From assembly GCF_007280555.1 (NCBI RefSeq), contig NZ_VKDB01000054.1, forward strand, positions 1 to 6,399: a stretch of DNA of 6,399 nt. Reading direction: 5' to 3'. Below the pieces are notes generated by a model. The model was not told where the DNA came from, searched no databases, and worked only from the letters and a program-made list of their open reading frames with translations. Shown piece by piece: positions 1-4,805 of this stretch. This stretch comes from Deinococcus detaillensis (GTDB lineage: Bacteria > Deinococcota > Deinococci > Deinococcales > Deinococcaceae). Numbering within the stretch: the stretch's first letter is position 1; the number at the start of each line of letters is the position of its first letter. The translations under genes were made by a program, and so were the position numbers.

Positions 1-26
1 GGCCACTTCTTTCGCTGTTTTCCCAT
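1..26 (-). CDS. IS3-family orfA, first eight codons only (cut by window edge)
   Basis: The ATG at 26-24 opens the reading MGKQRKKW, identical to the start of the orfA at 5916. A GGAGGG ribosome binding site lies five bases upstream, as in the other copy. Everything after residue 8 is outside the window, so whether this copy is intact cannot be judged. Confidence 0.7.
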
Positions 27-98
27 AATTTCCCTCCAGTGTGCCCCACCCTCGCAAGTGGGCGGACGTTTTTGGAAGGATTTCTTGGAGCATTACCC
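1..98 (-). mobile_element. 5' end fragment of an IS3-family element, inverted copy of 5844-5941
   Basis: The reverse complement of this stretch matches 5844-5941 with only two differences (position 47 against 5895, and 68 against 5874). It holds the outer end of the element, a GGAGGG ribosome binding site and the first codons of orfA. The rest of the element would lie to the left of the window. Homology stops sharply at 98/99, which marks the element boundary or comes within a few bases of it. IS3 ends usually begin with TG, so the true tip may be the TG a few bases inside, with the extra shared bases arising by chance or by target preference. Confidence 0.8.
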
Positions 99-346
99 TT
101 CGACCTGCCTGGACTGGCACTCGCTCAACCAGTAAATTGCTTCTTGGCCAGAACAATGCGGATGACCACGCTTGGCCGCTTCCCGTCTCGGAACGGGAAC
201 TCCATCAAGAAACGCGCACGGTAGAAGCAATGATCATCGCGGCCGTCATGGTGATGGATGTGCTGAACAGCACCTCCGTTTTGCGTGACCCTGGCTGAGG
301 TTCCCCCCGTCGTCGGTCCAGTCCAGTTGCACTTCAAATCTTATCT
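99..346. other. Unassigned debris between two IS3-family elements
   Basis: I recognise no complete gene here. On the minus strand one frame reads KIRFEVQLDWTDDGGNLS just inside the IS boundary and, after three stop codons, a second protein-like run ending SECQSRQVEG just before 98. A different minus frame is open from about 337 to 125. The pattern suits an old, frameshifted gene remnant, possibly the N-terminus of another transposase, but no family can be named with confidence. Confidence 0.35.
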
Positions 347-370
347 TGAGGTGCTCCCAAAAACTGGTCC
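347..370 (+). repeat. Terminal inverted repeat, orfB end of the IS3 element
   Basis: This end reads TGAGGTGCTCCCAAAAACTG and continues GTCC. It pairs with the opposite end at 1568-1544, which reads TGACCTGCTCCCGCAAAACC and continues GGTCC. The two align with one single-base gap and a few mismatches. The TG start and the C-rich block are typical of IS3-family tips. Confidence 0.75.
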
Positions 371-373
371 GGG

Positions 374-1230
374 TCAGGATGGAGTTTCCAGCGGGCGGTG
401 GGTCAAGGCAAACTGCGCTGCGAACGCTCCTGGAGCAAGATTTCCCAGCGACGAATGCGGCCTGACGTCATTATAGTCGATCCTCCATTTCTCAATCTTC
501 TCAGCGGCGTCGTCCAGCGACAAAAACCAGTGGGTGTTGAGACATTCATCCCTGAAACTCCCATTGAACGATTCGATGTGACCGTTGTCTTGAGGTCGTC
601 CTGGACGAGAAAAATCAAGGGTGATCTGACGCTGGTAGGCCCATAAATCCAGCGCTTTGCTGATGAACTCACTGCCGTTATCTACTCGAATCTTGCCCGG
701 GGCACCCCGGCCCCGGGTTGCCTCGGTGACGATCTCAACCACTCGCTCAGCTTTGATGCTTTGATCCGCATGGATGGCCAGACATTCTCGCGTGAAGATG
801 TCAATCAAGGTCAGCATTCTGAAGCGCTTCCCATTAAATAATGCGTCTGAGACGAAATCCATCGCCCAGACTTGGTTGGCCTGAGTGGGTTGTTCACGCG
901 CCGCGCGTGCGCGGCACATACCCGGCGTCGTGGCCGCTTCATCCGCAGATTCAATCCAGCCTGCTGGTAGAGCCAGTAGAGCCGCTCGTGGTTGATCTGC
1001 CAGCCCTCACGGGCCATCAGGACATGAATGCGAGGGTAGCCGTACCGCACCCTCGTCTGAGCGATCTCGGTCATCCGTTTCAGGATGACCGGTTCCTGGG
1101 CGTCCACCAGCGGTTGATGGCGTTGAACCGAGCGCCACACCTTGAGCACCCGACACGCTCGCCGCTCGCTGATCCGGTAGGCCCGCTGCAAATGACCGAC
1201 CAAACTGCGCTTCTGGACGGGCTTCAGAGC
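374..1230 (-). pseudogene. IS3-family orfB (DDE transposase) with one frameshift
   Basis: This is the catalytic half of the transposase, normally made as an OrfAB fusion by -1 frameshifting. The N-terminal part (1230 to about 900) reads through a helical region with SERRACRVLKVW and [15 protein letters not shown], up to [14 protein letters not shown]. The frame then changes near 895-905, inside a GC-rich run, and resumes at [15 protein letters not shown], running to the TGA at 376-374. The change fits loss of one base. All catalytic residues are present: Asp in WAMDFVSD, Asp in VDNGSEF and Glu in GHIESF, with 35 residues between the last two (DD35E). The C-terminus, [15 protein letters not shown], is typical of the family. 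Apart from the frameshift the gene looks full length, so it is either recently inactivated or carries a sequencing error. Confidence 0.85.
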
Positions 1231-1490
1231 TTTTTTGCGACCACGTCCTGAAGCATGGCCTTGTCCAGGCTGAGGTCGGCGACCAAAGCTTTGAGCTTGC
1301 GGTTTTCCTCTCCGAGCTGCTTCAGACGACGCAACTCACTCAGGCCCAACCCGCTGTACTTCTTTTTCCAGTTGAAAAACGTCGATTCGGCGATGCCAAT
1401 CTTGCGGCAAACTTCACCAATCGTGACGCCGGTTTCTACTTGTCTGAGCGCAAAACTGATCTGCTCATCGGTGAACTTTTTTCCCTTCAT
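1224..1490 (-). CDS. IS3-family orfA, DNA-binding transposase subunit
   Basis: An intact 88-residue OrfA starting MKGKKFTDEQI. Residues about 5-45 form the helix-turn-helix of the family (IGEVCRKIGIAESTFFNWKK), which binds the IS ends. Residues about 50-80 form the leucine-zipper-like helix (LRRLKQLGEENRKLKALVAD), which mediates dimerisation. The ATG at 1490 is preceded by GGAGG with a five-base spacing. The last codons (GCA AAA AAG CTC TGA) contain the slippery heptamer that moves ribosomes into orfB. On its own OrfA usually represses or modulates transposition. Confidence 0.92.
   Translation of the reverse strand: MKGKKFTDEQISFALRQVETGVTIGEVCRKIGIAESTFFNWKKKYSGLGLSELRRLKQLGEENRKLKALVADLSLDKAMLQDVVAKKL
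1230..1236 (-). promoter_or_regulatory. Programmed -1 frameshift heptamer A_AAA_AAG
   Basis: The minus strand reads A AAA AAG in the orfA frame, six bases before the orfA stop codon. Slipping back one base gives GCT CTG AAG and enters orfB without a stop. This is the classic IS3-family arrangement for producing the OrfAB transposase. Confidence 0.8.
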
Positions 1491-1543
1491 GCTGGCCTCC
1501 GGGGACGGTACCCCTCAGTGTGCCAGACACTCTATTCTCACTT

Positions 1544-1568
1544 GGACCGGTTTTGCGGGAGCAGGTCA
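1544..1568 (-). repeat. Terminal inverted repeat, orfA end of the IS3 element
   Basis: Read inward on the minus strand from 1568 this begins TGACCTGCTCCCGCAAAACC. It is the partner of 347-370. The IS5-family reading frame is lost exactly where this repeat begins, which supports 1568/1569 as the insertion boundary. Confidence 0.75.
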
Positions 1569-2223
1569 GTGGTGGTTGATCGACAGGTGCCCAGGTTCTG
1601 ATGTTGCCAGACCAGGGATGCTTCACAATCTCCAAATTCCAGTTTAAGTGCAGTTTGACCTCCGAGGCCAGTTTGCCTGTGTACCCTGCATCTGCCCAAA
1701 CATGCTTCATCCGGGGAAAGCGGTTGTGAACCTTATTGAAGAGGAGGCCCGCGCCTGCGCGGTCTTGAATGTCAGCTGGATGCACCACAATTCCCATCAC
1801 CAGACCCAAGGTATCGACGAGGATGTGCCGTTTGCGCCCACTGATTTTTTTCCCGCCGTCGTAGCCTCGTGGGCCTCCCGCCTCGGTCGTCCATACGGAT
1901 TGACTGTCGATGATGGAGGCACTGGGCGTGGCTTCACGCCCAGTGCTGGTACAAACATCTTCCCGCAGCACTGTGTGCACACGCTCCCAGAGGCTTCAGA
2001 GTCGCTAGGCCCGGTGATAGTGATACACCGTCGACCAGGGTGGCAGGTCATGTGCCATCAGCCGCCAGGCGTTTCCACCCTGAATGACATAGAAAATGCC
2101 GTCCAGGATGTCTCGCAGCGACCACGTTCGAGGACGTTCCACAGTCTGGGGTGCTGGAAACAAGGGTTCAGGCGTGATCCATTCGGTATCCGTCAGGTCT
2201 GTGTCGTACGGCTTTCTGTCCAT
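1569..2223 (-). pseudogene. IS5-family transposase, two nonsense codons and truncated 3' end
   Basis: The minus strand reads MDRKPYDTDLTDTEWITPEP, then the family signature DLPPWSTVYHYHRA. It continues in the same frame across two stops, TAG at 2007-2005 (where Trp is expected) and TGA at 1998-1996. Past them it reads LWERVHTVLRE, SIIDSQSVWTTEAGG, GKKISGRKRHILVDT and WADAGYTG, ending IRTWAPVDQPP. The N-terminal DUF4096-like domain and the first two catalytic Asp residues (IIDSQS, WADAGY) are visible. The C-terminal part with the catalytic Glu (usually ERTFAW) is missing because the IS3 element begins at 1568, and it does not resume on that element's far side. The frame never shifts, so point mutation and truncation explain the decay. 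The start at 2223 matches the usual family N-terminus. I could not fix the outer IS end, which should lie between about 2230 and 2280. Confidence 0.88.
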
Positions 2224-2307
2224 CCTTCAGCGTACCGCCAGGACAGCGTCAGGCTTCCTGACAGAGTTTTCAGACGCACTTTAGATTTGTTGCCGGATCC
2301 AGCTCCC

Positions 2308-2313
2308 TATACT
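2308..2313 (+). promoter_or_regulatory. -10 box (TATACT) placed for leaderless transcription of the nitroreductase
   Basis: TATACT matches the bacterial -10 consensus at five of six positions. Its first base is 12 bp upstream of the ATG, so a start site 6-7 bp downstream falls on or beside the start codon. No Shine-Dalgarno sequence lies between. The only -35-like sequence, TTGTTG at 2287-2292, is weak and 15 bp away. The layout fits leaderless mRNA, which is frequent in Deinococcus. Confidence 0.55.
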
Positions 2314-2319
2314 CTCAAT

Positions 2320-3132
2320 ATGCAAACTGTGGCAGAGACGCTTAGAGAACACCGTTCCATTCGGCAGTTCAAACCCGATGCCATTCCCCAGTCCATTATT
2401 GACGAGGTGCTACACGAGGCCGTGACTGGGACGTCCTCATCGGGCAACCTCAACAGCTACTCCATGGTGCTGACCCGTGACCCAGTTCGGAAACGCCAGC
2501 TGTACGAGTTGCACGGCGAACAAGAATTTATCCTTCAAGCGCCGCTGGTCATCACGTTCTGCGCCGACTGGTACCGCACGCGGCAGTGGCTGAAGCTGCG
2601 CGGAGCAAGGGATAACTTCAACAATTTTTTGGGGTATCAGGTGGCCGCCAACGAAACGATGCTCATCTCCCAGAGTGTGACGCTGGGTTTTGAAGCACGA
2701 GGCTACGGCATCTGCTATATGGGCAGCACACTCCACGCCATGCAAGAAATTGCCGAGCAACTGGATCTCCCCGAAACCTGCTTGCCCATCACAACCATCG
2801 TGGTCGGTGTTCCCGACGAGCGCCCAGAGCGGCGTGAGCGCCTTCCCACACAGTCTTTCGTGCACGACGAAGCCTACCAGAAACCCAGCACATCCGAGCT
2901 GAAAGACATGTATCAGGCGCGGGAAGAGAGCGGCTGGCAACGGTACATGTCTGTGCCGCGTCTCAAGGCCATGTGCGATGAGGGCGGCATTACCTCGCTC
3001 GCGCAGATGTATACCAGCCCCTACAAATACGATCCAGACCATTACGTGCCCAAATCTTTGCAGATTCTGGAAGTGCTCCAGCAGCGTGGATTCCTACCCA
3101 GCACGCTGAGTCTCACCCAGGCTGAGGAATAA
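2320..3132 (+). CDS. NfsA/FRP-type NAD(P)H-dependent flavin oxidoreductase (nitroreductase family)
   Basis: An intact 270-residue cytosolic protein of the nitroreductase superfamily. The family uses FMN and NAD(P)H to reduce flavins, quinones or nitro compounds. The N-terminus has the FMN-binding HRSIR motif (residues 11-15), as in NfsA. Further family features are TSSSG (38-42, flavin phosphate contacts), FCADW (80-84), a helix ending LGFEARGYGICYMG (122-135, the conserved glycine-rich FMN segment), and a C-terminal SLQILEVLQQRGF that matches the closing helix of NfsA. It is about 30 residues longer than E. coli NfsA (240), mainly near the C-terminus. The frame is open upstream to about 1648, but that stretch overlaps the antisense IS5 remnant. 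The ATG at 2320 fits both the family N-terminus and the promoter. The true substrate cannot be read from sequence. Its position between IS fragments suggests an accessory stress or detoxification gene. Confidence 0.9.
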   Translation: MQTVAETLREHRSIRQFKPDAIPQSIIDEVLHEAVTGTSSSGNLNSYSMVLTRDPVRKRQLYELHGEQEFILQAPLVITFCADWYRTRQWLKLRGARDNFNNFLGYQVAANETMLISQSVTLGFEARGYGICYMGSTLHAMQEIAEQLDLPETCLPITTIVVGVPDERPERRERLPTQSFVHDEAYQKPSTSELKDMYQAREESGWQRYMSVPRLKAMCDEGGITSLAQMYTSPYKYDPDHYVPKSLQILEVLQQRGFLPSTLSLTQAEE

Positions 3133-3402
3133 AGCGGAAGTGTAGATCTCAGGAGGGGGTGAATATTTCCTCTCCCCTCCCCTGCCACTTGCCGTACTCC
3201 TCAGTCGGCTTGGCCTCGCGCACGTCCAGCTCCACTTTTCCGAGCTTTGATCTTTACAGCCACCCAAACGATTTGTTCGCCTTGACCCACCGCCACACCA
3301 ACGCACTGCCCGTCTGGAACGCTTGGCTGGCCTACCTACTTGGTTCAGCACTCATGTCTACTCCAAGGGTGTTCAAGCGATGGAGTGGAGAAGATTTAGA
3401 AA
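3133..3402. other. Intergenic stretch without a convincing gene
   Basis: No reading frame here resembles a known protein as a whole. On the minus strand, 3257-3149 reads KVELDVREAKPTEEYGKWQG and then RGEEIFTPS and a stop. It is preceded by a TAA and by RWVKANKSFGWL. This has a protein-like composition and may be the tail of a decayed gene of unknown family. A GGAGGGG (3152-3158) and CCCCTCC (3174-3180) pair could form a 7-bp stem after the nitroreductase, but no T-run follows, so it is a poor terminator candidate. Confidence 0.35.
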
Positions 3403-3460
3403 AAGACATAATTTTGCACAATTGAAAGACCATGTGCTCAACTGTGCAAAATTATGTCTT
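3403..3460. repeat. 22-bp inverted repeat at the 3' end of parB, candidate partition site
   Basis: The arms 3403-3424 and 3439-3460 are reverse complements at 21 of 22 positions, separated by 14 bp. Each arm contains CATAATTTTGCACA (3407-3420 plus, 3455-3442 minus), a word found a third time upstream of parA at 4386-4399. The right arm contains the last codons and stop of parB. The stem is AT-rich and lacks a flanking T-run, so protein binding (for example ParB) is a better reading than transcription termination, though neither is proven. Confidence 0.75.
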
Positions 3461-3718
3461 GAGCCAATCGACCAACAAATCGTTGATCAGTTCACTGACC
3501 TCACGATTTTCTGCCAAGAGCCGCTGGCGAACTTTGAGATACGTCTGGGCATGCAGCAAAGCCGTCACCTGCTGGTAATCGGGATTTGAACGCTTCCCCG
3601 GCGGACGCCCTACTTTTTTTGGACTTACGCTGCTTGATGGTGAATCAACTTGCGTCAGAGCGGAATCGTCTTGTTTGCGGCGCTCTCTGGCTTCGCGCAG
3701 GCCACTGAATTTAGTCAT
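3452..3718 (-). CDS. parB: ParB-like small partition protein, ribbon-helix-helix DNA-binding
   Basis: An 88-residue protein that would bind the plasmid centromere, stimulate ParA ATPase and usually repress the par promoter. Residues 1-45 are polar and basic (REARERRKQDD, then GRPPGKRSN), the flexible N-terminus typical of such adaptors. Residues about 48-88 fit a ribbon-helix-helix fold: a short strand (YQQVTALLHA), a helix (TYLKVRQRLLAEN) and a second helix (EVSELINDLLVDWLK). The start at 3718 is favoured over a longer reading from 3757 because its ATG overlaps the parA stop (ATGACTAA) and has GGAG six bases upstream, giving translational coupling. The symbol is assigned by position and fold. 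Sequence identity among these small proteins is low, so a generic RHH regulator cannot be fully excluded. Confidence 0.8.
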   Translation of the reverse strand: MTKFSGLREARERRKQDDSALTQVDSPSSSVSPKKVGRPPGKRSNPDYQQVTALLHAQTYLKVRQRLLAENREVSELINDLLVDWLKT

Positions 3719-4325
3719 GCCGCTCTCCTGCCGCCGCCGCGATCTCCCGCGCGGCACGTTCGTAATCGAGCCAAGCTAACTTAGCCATTTTCGAGTTCTT
3801 GACCGATTCGACTGACCGGCCTTGAGCGCTGGCGTGTCTGAATGCTGATGTTTGCCGAATCGATGCGCTCATAACCGGAAGCTCCTCTTCTTGGAGAAGC
3901 GCTCTGGCTTCCGCTCCCTCCTTAGACGGACTGGGCGGAATGAGTGTGAGCAAAATTCGGTACATGCCGCCAATGGCCGAGAGCGCTTCTGTCGTCTGCA
4001 AAAGCGCGTCTAGACTCATGGCTTCAGGATTGGTCGGAAGCACCAACAGGTCACAGCCGCCGACCAAGTCGCGCAGTTCGTCGGCGCTTGGCCGGGCACC
4101 AGTGTCGATGATGATGTGTTCAAACTGGCGCGAATATTTCATAGCCTGTCCTTCGGGATACACCTGAAATGGCAGGTGTCCATGTGAAGCCCATAGTGAA
4201 GCGCTGCGGTTGGCGTCTCCATCGACCAGCATGGTTGGCGCAAGCCGCTGAAAAAATGTCGCGAGATGAACTGCCGTCGTGGTCTTGGCTACACCACCCT
4301 TAAAACCAGCCACTGTAATAATCAC
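3711..4325 (-). CDS. parA: ParA-family partition ATPase (short, type Ib-like)
   Basis: A 204-residue cytosolic ATPase that would move or position plasmid copies together with ParB. From the GTG start it reads MIITVAGFKGG, with the deviant Walker A motif KGGVAKTT at residues 9-16 including the signature first Lys. A Walker A' region follows (LVDGDANRSASLW), then Walker B (HIIIDTGARPSADEL) and LPTNPEAMSLDALLQT. There is no N-terminal helix-turn-helix domain, which with the tiny partner protein matches type Ib partition systems. The GTG at 4325 is chosen because family members start just before ITVAGFKGG and because the -10 box at 4348-4343 places transcription start downstream of the in-frame ATGs at 4352 and 4343. 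The ATG at 4340 is an alternative. No Shine-Dalgarno precedes the GTG. The gene is co-transcribed with parB. Confidence 0.88.
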   Translation of the reverse strand: MIITVAGFKGGVAKTTTAVHLATFFQRLAPTMLVDGDANRSASLWASHGHLPFQVYPEGQAMKYSRQFEHIIIDTGARPSADELRDLVGGCDLLVLPTNPEAMSLDALLQTTEALSAIGGMYRILLTLIPPSPSKEGAEARALLQEEELPVMSASIRQTSAFRHASAQGRSVESVKNSKMAKLAWLDYERAAREIAAAAGERHD

Positions 4326-4342
4326 AAAACAACTGTACATCA

Positions 4343-4348
4343 TTATAT
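4343..4348 (-). promoter_or_regulatory. -10 box (TATAAT) of the parA-parB operon
   Basis: A perfect TATAAT on the minus strand, putting the transcription start near 4336 and leaving roughly 11 bases before the GTG of parA. No good -35 hexamer is visible at 16-19 bp. The region where it should be lies inside the dyad at 4362-4419, suggesting that a DNA-binding protein controls access. Confidence 0.6.
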
Positions 4349-4361
4349 CCATTTACAAGTG

Positions 4362-4419
4362 CATATCGGTGGAATTTCATTATGGCATAATTTTGCACAG
4401 ATGAAATTCCGTCGATATG
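4362..4419. promoter_or_regulatory. Large dyad upstream of parA, candidate operator/centromere
   Basis: The arms 4362-4380 and 4401-4419 are complementary at 17 of 19 positions, with a perfect core of GGAATTTCAT and ATGAAATTCC. The 20-bp centre holds CATAATTTTGCACA (4386-4399), the same word found in both arms of the repeat at the far end of the operon. The dyad covers the -35 region of the parA promoter, where type Ib partition systems commonly place an operator that doubles as centromere. Function is inferred from position and symmetry. Confidence 0.7.
4386..4399 (+). repeat. Third copy of the 14-bp word CATAATTTTGCACA
   Basis: Identical to 3407-3420 (plus) and 3455-3442 (minus). A perfect 14-mer shared across both flanks of a 0.9-kb operon is not expected by chance and suggests a common binding protein. 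Confidence 0.75.
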
Positions 4420-4530
4420 GCAGTACATCTGCGGCGTGTCGTAGTGACATGACCCCCAAATCTCGATCCAAAAAAGTTGCGAATTCAGTGGCAAGCTGGA
4501 GGATCGATGAAAGGAAAACGGTACACCGAA

Positions 4531-4568
4531 TCATCGTGAACGGACGCTCATGAGGACGCCACTCCTCA
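4531..4568. other. 38-bp insertion inside orfA, with a short hairpin
   Basis: The segment is absent from the related orfA and breaks the frame (38 is not a multiple of three). It ends in TGAGGACGCCACTCCTCA (4551-4568), a 6-bp inverted repeat around a 6-bp loop. Exact edges may shift by a base or two. Its source is unknown. Confidence 0.6.
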
Positions 4569-4798
4569 CAGCAGATGTTGGAGGTTTTGGGTCAAGTTGA
4601 GGCAGGTCAACCGATTGGCGAGGTCGCCAGAACGGCGGGGGTAGCGGTGAGTACGATCCACCGCTGGAAAGCGCACTACGGCGGGATGATAAGGGACGAA
4701 ACCAAACGGTTTCGTTTGCTGGAAGAAGAAAATCGCCGACTCAAAAGGCTGGTAGCTGATTTGTCGCTCGACAATTTGATCCTCAAAGAGGTGGTCGC

Positions 4799-4805
4799 AA
4801 AAAAG
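4799..4805 (+). promoter_or_regulatory. Programmed -1 frameshift heptamer A_AAA_AAG
   Basis: In the orfA frame this reads GCA AAA AAG TAG. A -1 slip gives GTA GTG AAT CCC and opens orfB. The geometry is the same as in the element at 347-1568. Confidence 0.75.

Larger units (their letters stand above)
347..1568 (-). mobile_element. IS3-family insertion sequence (IS407/IS51-like), nearly complete
   Basis: The element is about 1.22 kb, the normal size for the family. It carries orfA (1490-1224) and a frameshifted orfB (1230-374) read leftward, joined by a -1 slippery site. The ends form imperfect inverted repeats: read inward, both start TGA, then share TGCTCCC, an A-rich run and GGTCC. The TGA stop of orfB lies inside the right-hand repeat, as is common in compact IS3 elements. 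I see no convincing 3-4 bp target duplication (left flank ATCT, right flank GTGG), which suggests that one flank was rearranged after insertion. The element truncates an IS5-family gene at its right edge. Confidence 0.85.

Noticed and set aside
841..1251. 136-codon open frame on the plus strand over the IS3 orfB
   Set aside because: It lies antisense to an orfB with recognisable DDE-family motifs and has no protein features of its own.
1648..2319. A much longer N-terminus for the nitroreductase (494-codon open frame starting at 1648)
   Set aside because: The first 224 codons are antisense to a clear IS5-family transposase and show no family resemblance. The family N-terminus and the promoter both support the ATG at 2320.
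2437..3042. 201-codon open frame on the minus strand inside the nitroreductase
   Set aside because: It is the shadow of a well-supported gene, with a His/Gly/Val-rich translation that matches no family.
3152..3180. Terminator for the nitroreductase (GGAGGGG/CCCCTCC stem)
   Set aside because: Only a 7-bp stem with a 15-bp loop and no T-run. It may be chance in a pyrimidine-rich stretch.
3403..3460. Rho-independent terminator at the end of parB
   Set aside because: The stem is long but AT-rich, has a 14-bp loop, is not followed by a T-run on the parB strand, and shares its core word with the dyad upstream of parA.
3719..3757. parB starting further upstream at 3757
   Set aside because: The extra residues are Arg-rich and lie entirely over the parA 3' end. 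The ATG at 3718 has a good GGAG site and the usual 4-8 bp overlap.
4326..4352. parA starting at the ATG at 4352
   Set aside because: This start and the one at 4343 lie at or upstream of the TATAAT box, so they would not be transcribed from that promoter. The added residues are not part of the ParA family.
3403..4419. CRISPR array or replication iterons
   Set aside because: Only three copies of the 14-bp word exist, in mixed orientation and not evenly spaced, and no cas or replication initiator gene is present.
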